From Undaria pinnatifida (Eukaryota; Sar; Phaeophyceae; Laminariales; Alariaceae), in NCBI GenBank assembly GCA_012845835.1, contig JABAKD010000036.1, forward strand, positions 2,548,501 through 2,612,500: a stretch of DNA of 64,000 nt, written 5' to 3'. The position numbers and the translations under genes are program-made. The notes under the pieces are model-generated. The model ran no database searches, was not told where the DNA came from, and saw nothing but the letters and a program-made list of their open reading frames with translations. Of this stretch, positions 29,376 through 39,168 are shown piece by piece. The first letter of the stretch is position 1, and every line of letters begins with the position of its first letter.

Positions 29376-31676
29376 ATGTCTTCTCAAAACAATCAGGTGT
29401 TGTCGAGGGGTGCGGCTGGTTCCGCTGATGGGGACCACGCGTCGCCCGTGCACCACCAGGCCGGTGGGGGGAGGCGGGCGTTGTCGCCTGGCTCCCCGGT
29501 CTGCGGGGGCGGATCGCGACCCGATTGGCGGGACAACGACCAGCACCGGGACCGTAGCGCCTCGAGCCGCAGCCGGAGCCGGAGCCCCATCGTGCAGACC
29601 GATGTTTCCGTTCTCGACGAGAACGATCGCCACAGGGCGGCTGAACAGCAGGGCGGTCGGCGGGACGGTAGCCGCCGTGGGCGGGGCCGTTCGCGGAGCC
29701 GGAGGGCTCGGGCTCGTGCTCGGGACGAGTTGGCCACTGGCGGCAGCACCGAAGACGAGGGTGGAGCCCCTCACGGCGCTACCCTATAATCGAATGGTTC
29801 CAAGAGTTCTGGTCGCCCCAAGAGTTCTCTTAGCAGCAAGCGTGCTAGCAGCCACAAGGGCTCCCGTAGCGAGCGCTCCCGTAGCAGCAAGCATAAACGC
29901 TCTCGCCCTCGCAGCCCTTCGCCTTCGCCTAGCGACAGTAGCAGCAGCAGTGGTAGCAGCAGCCGCGACAGTGACAGTTATCGTGATGTTGACCCACCCC
30001 GCCCGGCCCCCCGTGCCCGCTCTTTTTCCCCTGGCAACGAGCACCGCCCGCGCAAGAAGTCTCGACGCCGTAGCCACACCACGGCTCCGAGCGGCTATGG
30101 AGGCGTGAGTTCGTCGTATAAAGAAAGGTCGGCAGGCGGAGGTCCACGCGCTCTGAGGTGGGCTGACTCTGGTCGGGGTAAGCATAGCCTTGGTTCCTCT
30201 CAAGCCGCCAAGCTCATTGATCGCATGCGTAAGAGAATTGCAGGGGACAAGTCTTGCCCGGTATACGGCGGCCCCTCCGCCGGCCGCCTGACAATAGCCA
30301 ACTCCGCGGTCCTGCTACAGGGCAAAATTATGAGTGTGTTGCGCACAGTGGAGTCGGGTAAGCTGCGGCTGGAGCCGGACGTATACGTCGATGGGCGCTA
30401 CGTTACGTTTGCCGATGACTTTACCCCCCGCCGCGTCGAACTCATATCCGATTTAGTGCAAGAATACCTGTCAGTAAGCCAACAGGTAGCGAATGCGGAC
30501 GACGTGCAAGTATACCTCATCACCGGAGAGGTTGTCTCAAAACCCCACCACGAGGTCACAGCCACCGACTGGCTGCGTCTGTACGTAAGAGAACACGCGT
30601 TGACTGGAGGTGCAGCAGAGCTAGCTCGTTCGGCTTTTGCGGCGTTGGCGTTGACCCCGGGGGAAGGGTGGTCTGCAGCGGCCGCCCGTGTACTGTCTAT
30701 ATTCTGCGCGACACGTGCCGATCCCGAGCGACCGTACCTGACCGAACAGGCCTTGTTTCGGCGTTTCGCGACCCCGGTAGACCTACTTCAGCTCTACGAC
30801 AGGGTTGTCGAGGTTTTGCTGCCTAACCCGTTTGACCGCAACGGAGTGTCCGCGATCCTGCATGAGACAGCGTTCGAAAAAACCTCCTCTCTCAGCCCTT
30901 TGCGCATGGAGTGGCATGACCCGTTGGGAGAAGCGATGTCACGACGCGGCGTGGAGGCAGAAAAATTGTTTCGTAAGTTCGTTGGCGTCCTATCGTCGCG
31001 TAATTCGTCGTACATAACGCCACTGGCGCCGCGCAAACAGGCAAAGGTAGCCGGCCCCGACCGCCTTTTCTCTATGGCAGAAGCACGGTCACTGTTTATC
31101 AACCAAGAGACCGGCGCGCCCTCGGCGTTGCCACCGCCCCTGCTGACTCGCCCTTTCTCTGCTCTAGCGCCTCCCCCTGCGTCGGCACCGCCTGTCGCAT
31201 CACAGGTTGCTGCGTATCAGAACCAGACCGCCACGGTTCCTGGGGGGCATGGAGTACCGTTCGAAGCCCGCTCGCCCACGCACCGCCCGGCTCCTTCCGC
31301 ACCAGCCGCGGTCGCCGCGCCAGCCCCCGCTCCGACCACGTCCACACCGTCGACACTGACCGAAGCACGACCGCCGCCGTCCGCGCCTCGAAGTGAGATC
31401 CTGGATTACCTGCGATCGCACGATGTGTGCTACCGCCATGCCTTCGCGGGCAACTGCCGACGCTCCCCGTGCAGGTGGAACCACGCGCTAGTGCCACCGG
31501 CCCTGTACAACGGGATCAAGTCCCGGCAGGAGGCAGGGCGAGGCAGGAACCGCGTAGCTTCTCTCACGCCGGGCCAGTACCGCTTGATGTGCGATTTCGG
31601 GATCGTGTCGGAGGGGAGCGACGACGACGGGGCCGACGACGGTGCAGCCCCAGCGGCGTTCAACTGCTCTGCCTGA
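29376..31676 (+). CDS. gag: Gag, with RS-rich N-terminal region and CCCH finger; one internal stop
   Basis: ATG at 29376 follows a long leader. The frame stops at TAA 29787-29789 (codon 138) and stays open from 29790 to TGA 31674-31676, so 766 codons lie in one frame with one nonsense codon. The first 230 residues are rich in R-S dipeptides (S-R-S-R-S-R-S-P, R-S-R-P-R-S-P-S-P-S, R-K-K-S-R-R-R-S), like the RS domain of SR splicing factors. The middle (about 30200-31080) is helical and capsid-like in position. A Pro/Ala-rich linker follows. Near 31430 lies C-Y-R-H-A-F-A-G-N-C-R-R-S-P-C-R-W-N-H, a C-x8-C-x4-C-x3-H finger instead of the usual C-x2-C-x4-H-x4-C knuckle. The tail is acidic. Known: Gag forms the particle and binds the RNA. 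Inferred: RS and CCCH modules serve RNA binding or nuclear targeting. Confidence 0.82.
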
Positions 31677-32429
31677 AGGTGCGCCCCAGGCGACGCGGAC
31701 GCAAGCCTGGGGAACCCGCCAGCAGCGGTGGACCCCTCACCGGGTGAGGAGCAGGATAGCGGGGACCAGTTGTGGGTAACGGGGCAGATTTGGCATCGGC
31801 ATCGTCGCCGCAGACCGCGTAAGGTTGAGATTCTGTTAGACACTGGTGCAGGAGGTGGTAGCTACATATCTCTGTCCTTGTGGCGTGGACTCAAGCGACT
31901 CACTCGACGACGTCTCGATGAGCGTAGAGCGGGAGCCCTTGAAGCTGCCAACCCTAGCGACAGTGATACCCCTCCGATGGGTATTCTAGGATCCGTAACA
32001 CTGCCAGTGTTGTTTGACGGCGATGCGTGTGTGAGAGACGTAGAGGTACGAGTGGTAGATGGGTTGCCATACGATTTCATTGTGGGAGCAGATTTCTTTA
32101 TGAGGAATGCTAGCGTGCTCGATTTTAGCTCCAACCGAGGCTTTAGACCCGTGCCAGCCGCGCCCTGGGTGCCCTTTCTGTCGATTGCACCGTACGCCCC
32201 CCATGCTGCCAGCCCTTTCCGCAACACTCGGGACCAGTTTAGTCTACTTACGGCTGCCCCCGAGACCGCCCCCGAAGTGCCCGCCGTCCCCACAGATGTT
32301 CCCAGCTACGAGGACGTGGTGTGGGAGGACGACACCTCCTTCGAGTGGGACGTGCGACAAGTGCCGGAAGCTACCGTCGTCGAAGGTTTCACCTTTCGCG
32401 CGGTGGAAGCGGCGGCTGTGGGGCCGTAA
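31677..32429 (+). CDS. Pol: aspartic protease region, in frame after the gag TGA
   Basis: The frame is open from the codon after the gag stop, so Pol could be made by stop readthrough without a frameshift. The active-site motif I-L-L-D-T-G-A-G-G-G-S-Y-I is at about 31830-31868. The flap and the later I-V-G-A-D-F segment (32085-32100) fit a retropepsin. It ends at TAA 32427-32429, after which the same frame continues into RT. Known role: cleaves Gag-Pol. Whether this TAA is a mutation or a boundary cannot be decided from one copy. Confidence 0.85.
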   Translation, partial: RCAPGDADASLGNPPAAVDPSPGEEQDSGDQLWVTGQIWHRHRRRRPRKVEILLDTGAGGGSYISLSLWRGLKRLTRRRLDERRAGALEAANPSDSDTPPMGILGSVTLPVLFDGDACVRDVEVRVVDGLPYDFIVGADFFMRNASVLDFSSNRGFRPVPAAPWVPFLSIAPYAPHAASPFRNTRDQFSLLTAAPETAPEVPAVPTDVPSYEDVVWEDDTSFEWDVRQVPEATVVEGFTFRAVEAAAVGP

Positions 32430-34247
32430 CCGCAGGACAGGCAGCTCGTGATGGTCTTGCCGACCGAGCGGTTTGATTTAGAGCAGGGGGCGGTAGTGGG
32501 AGTAGCTCGTGCGGTGATGTGGTGGGTTCCGGGATCGCCTGTTTACTGCACGTTGGTCAACAGCAGTAAGGAGAGGGTGGCAGTCGAGGGTAGCCGAGTA
32601 ATAGCTCGCATAGTAGCACTCAACGTTCGCGACAAGCCGGCTTTCGATTCGCTGTTTGATGCCTTGCCTTCCGCTGCTGACCCACCCCTTCCTCCCCGTG
32701 AACCGCGCACTCCGAGTCCGGCCCCAGCCGATCGGGACCCTATCCCGCGTGTTCGCGTTGAGGACGCTAACCTGGGGACGCTAGGGTCGCTCAAGAAGCA
32801 GCAGCTCGTCAACGTTCTCGCAGCGTTTATCAAGGATGGCCTGTTTCCGATCGACCCGAAGCGAGTGCCTGCTTGTATCAACGGTGAGCTTGACCTACCT
32901 CTTATCAACGAGTTTTGCACACCTTTTGCAGCCAAACAACAACGTTTCTCTCCGGAAGAACGACGCATTATCAGGGCAGAGATTCAGCAGTTGGTAGATC
33001 GAGGCGTGATCCGCCAATCCATGTCTCCGTGGGCTGCCCAGTGCTTGTGCGTTAAGAAGAAGGATGGTACATTGCGGCTGTGCATCGACTGGCGTGAGCT
33101 TAACAAACTCTTGGTCTCGGATAGCGGGGGTTTGGATGACATGCAGACGATATTCGACGGTTTGAAGGGCAAGAAGTACTTCACTCAGCTAGACCTCGCC
33201 TCCGGTTTTCACCAGATAGAAATTGCCGAGAAAGATCGTTACAAGACAGCCTTTCGAGATGCGGATGGTATGCTCTGGGAATTCACTCGCGCGGGTTTCG
33301 GACTGACAGTGCTGCCGGCAGCCTTCACTCGTAGAGTGAAGTCGGCTCTGGGGTATCTCTCAGGCGTGTTTAGCTGGCTTGACGACATTCTGATCGCTAG
33401 CGACACATGGGACGAACACCTCGCCACTCTGACTCTCGTTCTGAACCGCCTTCTAGCGGCGGGGCTGTCTGTGAACTTCGCTAAGTGCATTTTTGGCGCA
33501 GCGTCACGGGAGTTCCTCGGCATGATCATTGACAGTACAGGCCTGTACCCTGCTCTGTCTAAGCTAGATTCAATCGCACGCATGCCTCGACCGCACACCG
33601 TAGAGGAGCTGCGCACGTGCTTGGGTCTAACCGGCTACTTGCGGCAGTTTGTACCCAACTACAGTCTGACCGCCGCTCCGCTCACCAACATCCTGCGCAA
33701 CAAAGCCTTAGCTTCGAAACGTGCACGCAAGCTTACTATTCCCTGGTCCACAGCTGAGGAAGACGCCTTCCAGTCTTTGCGAGAAACGTTGGCCTCCCCG
33801 AAGGTTCTTGCTTTCCCCGACCTTGAGCGCCCGTTTGAACTACATACGGATGCTAGCACAATGGGTGTAGGAGCTTCGCTAATGCAGACAATCGACGGTG
33901 TCACGAGAGCGGTAGCGTTTGCCAGCCACCGGTTTTCACAAACCGATGCTAGACGGGGTCCCACGGAACGGGAGTGCATGGGAGTCTTGTGGGCGGTAGA
34001 CCATTTTCGGCCGTACATCGCGTGTCGACGGTTCAAACTTGTGACAGACTGTTCTGCCCTCACATGGTTGTTCCGAAGCCGTGAACTCTGTCCTAAGCTA
34101 CACAGGTGGGCGCTGAGGCTGATGGAGTACGACATGGAGCTGGAATGGAAGGCTGGGGTAGAGCACGTAGTACCCGATGCATTGCCCAGGTTGCCTGTTG
34201 CTAGCCCGGTAGAGGTCGATGTCGACGATTCGTTCCTGGATGATTAG
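32430..34247 (+). CDS. pol: Pol: reverse transcriptase and RNase H
   Basis: Same frame as gag and protease; ATG at 32448 is the first Met but is probably internal. RT motifs: D-G-T-L-R-L-C-I-D-W-R-E-L-N (about 33060), F-T-Q-L-D-L-A-S-G-F-H-Q-I (33180), and the catalytic box S-W-L-D-D-I-L-I-A-S (about 33372-33400) in which the usual Y of YxDD is W. RNase H: L-H-T-D-A-S (33840), T-E-R-E-C (33965) and V-T-D-C-S-A-L-T-W-L-F (34045), so all three acidic residues are present. It ends at TAG 34245-34247. Known: Ty3/gypsy RT copies the RNA and RNase H removes it. Confidence 0.93.
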   Translation, partial: PQDRQLVMVLPTERFDLEQGAVVGVARAVMWWVPGSPVYCTLVNSSKERVAVEGSRVIARIVALNVRDKPAFDSLFDALPSAADPPLPPREPRTPSPAPADRDPIPRVRVEDANLGTLGSLKKQQLVNVLAAFIKDGLFPIDPKRVPACINGELDLPLINEFCTPFAAKQQRFSPEERRIIRAEIQQLVDRGVIRQSMSPWAAQCLCVKKKDGTLRLCIDWRELNKLLVSDSGGLDDMQTIFDGLKGKKYFTQLDLASGFHQIEIAEKDRYKTAFRDADGMLWEFTRAGFGLTVLPAAFTRRVKSALGYLSGVFSWLDDILIASDTWDEHLATLTLVLNRLLAAGLSVNFAKCIFGAASREFLGMIIDSTGLYPALSKLDSIARMPRPHTVEELRTCLGLTGYLRQFVPNYSLTAAPLTNILRNKALASKRARKLTIPWSTAEEDAFQSLRETLASPKVLAFPDLERPFELHTDASTMGVGASLMQTIDGVTRAVAFASHRFSQTDARRGPTERECMGVLWAVDHFRPYIACRRFKLVTDCSALTWLFRSRELCPKLHRWALRLMEYDMELEWKAGVEHVVPDALPRLPVASPVEVDVDDSFLDD

Positions 34248-34889
34248 TCGTCCGCTGCTGCAGGCGCCTCGGTAGAGACCCTTGGACCGGAGTTGGATGG
34301 TGTAAGGCTGGCTGAGTTGGACCCCGTGCAGGCAGACCACGTAGGGGATGCAGATTCCCAAATCTCTCTCCTCACCTCTCACCCCACCCCGGAGGTGGTT
34401 GACTCCCTCTTGTCCTCCTTTCGAGCGTTGCCCTTCGCCGCGTGTGCTGCTCTTGACTCTGAGACGGATGCCCCTCGCCGTAGCGGCCGGAACCGTACCC
34501 CTTCGGTGCGATTACGACCGATCGGTGACCCGCAGCTGCCCCCGACAAGCGTACTGGAGGCCATACCGGGCAGAGAGAACGTCGGTCTCACCACGGTGGA
34601 AGCCCCCACTACGGCGCGGCCGCCATCGACGCTACCGCCGTCCCCCGTCCGACTTGGCCACGACGACATAGGTGAGGTGCTGGCCGCACGGGGGGAGGTT
34701 CCGACGTCTTCGTCGAGCCAGGCGTCCGGTGGAGCATCGGCCATCGATCTGACGGCACGGGTGCTTACAAGGCCGTCCGAGCTAGCTCGTCGGCAACGAG
34801 ACGACACCCATCTGGGTCAGGTTCGCAAGGTTCTAAGCAATGGAGTTGACTCTAGCCAGGGGGAAGCGGGTGTGACAGGTATAGGCTAG
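34248..34889 (+). CDS. Pol linker between RNase H and integrase
   Basis: Still the same frame as the RT, open from the codon after TAG 34245 to TAG 34887. It is Pro/Ser/Ala-rich (R-R-S-G-R-N-R-T-P; P-S-T-L-P-P-S-P) with a helical end (R-Q-R-D-D-T-H-L-G-Q-V-R-K-V-L) that usually precedes the integrase zinc domain. A one-base frame change near 34878 separates it from the zinc domain. Confidence 0.7.
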   Translation, partial: SSAAAGASVETLGPELDGVRLAELDPVQADHVGDADSQISLLTSHPTPEVVDSLLSSFRALPFAACAALDSETDAPRRSGRNRTPSVRLRPIGDPQLPPTSVLEAIPGRENVGLTTVEAPTTARPPSTLPPSPVRLGHDDIGEVLAARGEVPTSSSSQASGGASAIDLTARVLTRPSELARRQRDDTHLGQVRKVLSNGVDSSQGEAGVTGIG

Positions 34890-35160
34890 GCACGGATGAT
34901 GTGGTTCGGTATGACGATGGGAAGGGGAGAAAACTGCCTGCTATTCCAGTTGCCATGGTAGCCGACATCATTGCGTTGGTGCACACACTACACGGTCATG
35001 CAGGGGTAGGAGCAACGCTGTCACTTCTACGCGATCATTTCCACTGGCCCACGATAATGAAAGACACTCGACACTATGTGTTGCCATGTGCCTGTCGTAG
35101 ACGTAAGAGACCGCTCAGCAGACGAGTAGCCATGATAGACCGCTTGAGCCGCGGGACGAG
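34880..35160 (+). CDS. Integrase zinc-binding domain, frame-shifted segment
   Basis: It reads G-T-D-D-V-V-R-Y-D-D, then H-T-L-H-G-H-A-G ... F-H-W-P-T ... Y-V-L-P-C-A-C-R-R-R-K. This is the H-H-C-C domain, but the last two cysteines are spaced C-x-C instead of C-x2-C. It lies in a different frame from both neighbours, so the copy cannot make intact integrase without frame changes. Confidence 0.85.
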
Positions 35161-36537
35161 TTGCAAATGGACATCCTCAAGATTGACACACCATCACAAA
35201 CTGGCAACCACTATATCTTGCTCGTGGTAGACCGCGCCTCAAAGTTCCCCTTCGGGTTCCCGCTAGAAACCAAGCAAGCGGTAGGCGTAGCCCGAGTGTT
35301 GGTGGAGCTGTGTCTAACTTACGGAGTTCCAGAGACGGTGCGCTGTGATGGAGGCTCAGAATTTTGTGCGGAGGTGGTTAAGCACTTGTGCAGATGGTTG
35401 CGCGCAAACATCGTGTTTGGTGCTGCTGACCACCCTGGAGGCCAAGGGTCGGTTGAGAGACTGAGGGGATGGCTGCAGGATTTGTTAGCCGAGCTGTGTA
35501 GGTGCTGGCCTGACCGATGGGACGAGTTTGTTTCGCCTGCTATGTGGATCAAACGCACCTTGCCAGACACCTCGCTCCCATCCACCATGACTCCCTTCGA
35601 ACTCCTGTTCGGCCGCAAGCCTCGCACGTCACTGGATTCGTTAGTTCCTCTGACGGACGAGATGGATCAAGAGCGGGGACTCGACAACTTCGTGGAGAGG
35701 CGCAAGCAGAATCTCCGTGAAGTACGACTCGCCCTTGAGAAATGGCACGAGCTTCGAGTGGCGGCACGCGCGAAGGCGAACGCCTCCATCGAGAGGTCGT
35801 CAGCTGGAGTTGGCGTCGTGAAGGACAGTCTGGTGCTAGTGCGCGAATCCGAGAGCAGTCGACATCGTGACTACAGGGGAAGGAAGTTGCAACACGATCT
35901 ATACACAGGACCGTGGGAAGTGACGGGGGTGATCCAGCCCGGTCTCAGCGTAGAAGTCATGATGCATGGTAGAAAGAAGCGCAGCCGAAGGGTATCTACG
36001 GCCGATGTGAAACCTTTCCACCTTCGAGCACTTTCTTTCCGACACTCGCTAGCTGAAGAGTTCGCCCAGTATGCGTGGGGCCCCGACTTCAAATTGCCTG
36101 CAGGAGCTAAAGAGAGTTTAGGTCTAGTCACCATCGCCGACTGTCGCAGAGTGCAACCGGCTTCCAGGATGAGGACTATTTGGGAGTACAAAGGGAAGTC
36201 AGGAAATGGTGTAGTATCGGACTGGCTGTCGGAAGAGACCATGCGACGTAGCTTCACGCCCCTTCAGTTGGATTGTTTCGTTGCTCTCTGGCACTTGTAT
36301 TTTCCCCAGCTAGCAAACGCTTCTGTACCCAACTCAGTACAGTCCCGTGCTCCGTTGTCCCGCGCCCACGCCTTGCATGCTTTTCCAATAGGTTTTACCT
36401 TTCAGAAGGAGCTAGCCGGAGGCATCCAACTTGAAGGCCAGGTGTACGATTACCTTGCCCCCTACTGGCGTGTGCGCTACACTGACGGGAACTGGGAGGA
36501 GCTGTCTAGACGCGAACTGGAAAGACTTTCGAGATAG
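35161..36537 (+). CDS. Integrase catalytic core and C-terminal extension
   Basis: Core: Q-M-D-I-L-K-I-D (first Asp about 35170), V-R-C-D-G-G-S-E-F (about 35340), G-Q-G-S-V-E-R-L-R-G (Glu about 35455), the D,D-35,E set. A GPF/Y-like segment Y-T-G-P-W-E-V-T-G-V-I is at about 35903. No chromodomain was recognised. The last 60 residues contain V-Y-D-Y-L-A-P-Y-W-R-V-R-Y-T-D-G-N-W-E-E-L-S, which looks like a small Tudor/SH3-type barrel and could guide target choice (inference). The frame starts without a clear Met because it continues from the shifted upstream segment. Confidence 0.9.
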   Translation: MQMDILKIDTPSQTGNHYILLVVDRASKFPFGFPLETKQAVGVARVLVELCLTYGVPETVRCDGGSEFCAEVVKHLCRWLRANIVFGAADHPGGQGSVERLRGWLQDLLAELCRCWPDRWDEFVSPAMWIKRTLPDTSLPSTMTPFELLFGRKPRTSLDSLVPLTDEMDQERGLDNFVERRKQNLREVRLALEKWHELRVAARAKANASIERSSAGVGVVKDSLVLVRESESSRHRDYRGRKLQHDLYTGPWEVTGVIQPGLSVEVMMHGRKKRSRRVSTADVKPFHLRALSFRHSLAEEFAQYAWGPDFKLPAGAKESLGLVTIADCRRVQPASRMRTIWEYKGKSGNGVVSDWLSEETMRRSFTPLQLDCFVALWHLYFPQLANASVPNSVQSRAPLSRAHALHAFPIGFTFQKELAGGIQLEGQVYDYLAPYWRVRYTDGNWEELSRRELERLSR

Positions 36538-37335
36538 CCTTGGGAGGAAAGGATTTCGGGCTTCCGTGATTGCTGGATGAGGAGGATGTATTGGATTGTG
36601 TGACTGTCTGCGGGTGATCATGGATGTCCGTACAAGATGCGGTCGTATTTATATGAAGTGAAGAGTTTGGACTGTTGTTGGCTTTGTCGTACCAGTCTTA
36701 TGCAGTTGTGTTGTCGATTTTCGAGCTTGCCCCCAGTTGGCAGCCATTTAAAGTCCGAATGTTTGGAGACGTGCTGATTAGATGTTCTGGTCTGATTGGT
36801 AGTCGAAGGGTGGCCCTACGCCCGGTAGCACCCCAGTGGGTTCGTGCGGTGTGCCGTGGCGTTTGTGTGAGCGTGGTGTTGTAGGTCTTTGCGCTATGGG
36901 TTTTTTCCTGGATGGCCAGGTTTTTCCCGCGCTGTAGGTGTTAAGAGCCGGGCAGCAACTACAGTGGAAACACCAAGCGAGGGACGGTTTTTTTTTAGAG
37001 TATTTTATGTCCGAGTGTCACTTGGTGTTTTCGGTTGTTGTCTAAATTTTAGGGCTCTCGGGATGGGGAGCGAAGGGTTTTCCCCGGAAGCCGGATTTAC
37101 TTTCGCGCAAGTCGATGTCGGGTCGCGAGTCAACGCGCAGTGAGAATTATGAAGAGCAGTGGATTTTACTTGAGTTTTGCCACTATTTGCCTCTGGTAAT
37201 TATCGGTTGGCCGTTCGACCTACTCAAAGACATCACCGGTAGTTTTCGCCAAAGGAAGTGTGTCACCTCGCGGTTGTCACTATCCCTGCTACCGTTAATT
37301 AGTATGTTGCAGCTGTCAAACGGCTGTTCATACTA
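36538..37335 (+). other. Retrotransposon 3' untranslated region
   Basis: About 0.8 kb between the integrase stop and the PPT. Open frames are short. No env-like frame is present. Confidence 0.7.
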
Positions 37336-37344
37336 ATGGGGGGA
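37335..37344 (+). other. Polypurine tract (PPT)
   Basis: 'aatgggggga' ends directly at the TG of the 3' LTR, as expected for plus-strand priming. Confidence 0.8.
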
Positions 37345-37765
37345 TGTTACGGTTACATTGTTACGGTTGATAGGAGTTGCACTTTTGGGATTGCGTTAGT
37401 CTCAATAGGTACTAGCAGTACTGGTTCCTCGCCGCCCTCTGCCTTTTACTCCTTTGCTTGCCCTGAGTTAGCAATAATCCACAAAGCGAATACCGTATCC
37501 ACGACCGGAGACCTTCTACTCCTTCTCACAAGCCACCTTCAAGGCTTACACTACCGCTGTTCAGGCTCAACCACCGAACTCGGTACCGATCGGGAGGCTG
37601 CTATCATCAGGTCGGTAGCAGTGCTTTGTTGGCTGGGTCCCTAGCACCTTCCTCTCTGTACAATGCACACGAGACCTAGGGTCCTGCCGCATGAGTGGCT
37701 AGAGACCACTCAGACCCACATAGACATCGGGTCCGCCTCTATCCCTAGCCTCCCCTTCCGTAATA
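37345..37765 (+). repeat. 3' LTR, 421 bp
   Basis: Same ends and length as the 5' LTR. The eight differences are all C/T or A/G, two of them adjacent ('gttgac' against 'gttagc'). Confidence 0.95.
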
Positions 37766-37978
37766 CATATACTGGTGCATACGTCTCACTAAATGCGAGT
37801 ATGACTATACGTGTTTCTATTGCGCGACGTTGTTGTTGTTGTTGTTGTTGTTCTCACATTAACTCGCATTATCAAGTCTGTGGTGACAGGACAAGTTCCA
37901 GTCACTCTGGAGTGGGAGAATACCCCGGGGAAAAACACAACCACACCAAACCACGTGGTACACGAATATTGTAAAAAA
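37766..37978 (+). repeat. Target duplication CATA, then GTT-box repeat (right part) and second GTT-box unit
   Basis: 'cata' is the right target copy. 'actggtgcatacgtctcact' continues the repeat interrupted at 27416. A (GTT)7 tract at 37829-37852 and 'ctcacattaactcgcattat' begin another unit, which runs into a T end at 37979. Confidence 0.85.
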
Positions 37979-38300
37979 TGAAAATACACTCCAGCTGTGA
38001 GATCGAAGATTTCGTCGAAACTCATCTTTGCAAGCTGTGTGTGATACTCCGATCGCGCGCATTACGAGTTGTGTGTCCTCATTAAGGATATAGGTCGGCG
38101 ACTCCCCTTACAACTACAGTGTAGCTATCAGGGTAAACAGGGTGATTTTAGTCAGTCTGTGCGCGGGAACCTATACAACCCGTTTATTTATGAGGGGCAA
38201 ATCTGACAGCTGTGGAGGGAAATGTATCCTTTTATCAAGTGAATATTGTAAGTCGAATAACCGGTGTGGGGGGGGGGGGGGCGGAGTTTTGAAGGACGTG
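37979..38300 (+). mobile_element. Family T end, forward
   Basis: 'aaaatacactccagctgtga', 'ctcattaaggatataggtcg' and 'aataaccggtgtggggggg' follow the left arm of the complete element at 7831 almost exactly. No matching inverted end is seen nearby, so it is solo or truncated. Confidence 0.85.
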
Positions 38301-39090
38301 GGGGCCTATGTCATATCGTGGCCGCATGTACTTGTTGTGCTTCGCGGTGAAAGCTAATAAGACCAACTATTTTGGGAAATGTTTTGAGCGGTTATTTCTC
38401 TCTTTAACAGGGATCTCCGACGCCAAAATTAAAACCATTCGCTATGGGACCAGAAATCATACTATATAGTTTTTTTGGGGTTCAGAAATAATAGAGGCCA
38501 GAAACCAGCGGATCTGGTGATCTCTGAGCCCAGAAATAACAGCCCTTCCAACCTCTGAGAACTGGGATTATTTGACTTTTGGATACTGCCACGTACCATG
38601 TAACACATTTCACCACTGCTTATACTGTACCTGGTATGATACCTGTCTGCTGTGCACGTCACTCATCATCCACAACGAAGAATCACAAAATACACCAACG
38701 ACAGCATACCGAGCTTGTTGTGTGCGAGACAGAGCTTTGTCCTCGCACAAACGCGACAGCAGCAGCACCACCACCATCGAAACCACCACAGGCACACCGC
38801 AGCAGCAGCACAGCAGCAGAACAGTAGCAGAGACAGCGGCAGAGGCTGTGGTGACCTATCGTCGCGGCGACAGTGTACGTGCTAGAGTACAAAAATAAAG
38901 GCAAACGGCAAAACAAGACCTACCAATTAAAAAAAAAAACACCTTCCGAAAATGAGAAGCCATAATGGACGCCCCTTATTGCTGATGCAGTTATCTCTGG
39001 AGTATCAAACTACAAAAATAATCGCCAGAAAAAATCGCTCAATTTTTTTTCAGCAGGTCTGACGTTGGAAGCTGACGTCGCCAAATAGCT
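38301..39090. other. No recognised gene; CAG-rich patch
   Basis: A CAG/CAC-rich patch lies at 38755-38850. Short frames of Ser/Thr/His repeats have no domain likeness. Confidence 0.5.
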
Positions 39091-39094
39091 TCTA

Positions 39095-39095
39095 C

Positions 39096-39168
<73 letters not shown>

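Larger units (their letters stand above)
27417..37765 (+). mobile_element. Ty3/gypsy-type LTR retrotransposon, full length, coding-defective
   Basis: A 10.35-kb element with 421-bp LTRs, a PBS, a PPT, gag, protease, RT, RNase H and integrase in Ty3/gypsy order. LTRs differ at 8 positions (about 1.9%), all transitions, so insertion is recent on the scale of this locus. Gag through RNase H share one reading frame with stops at 29787 (TAA), 31674 (TGA), 32427 (TAA) and 34245 (TAG). Integrase needs two further frame changes near 34878 and 35140. It inserted into a GTT-box repeat and is flanked by CATA. Confidence 0.95.

Noticed and set aside
29367-30203. Large - strand frames opposite gag
   Set aside because: High GC and RS codons leave the antisense frames open; the sense strand has the domain evidence.
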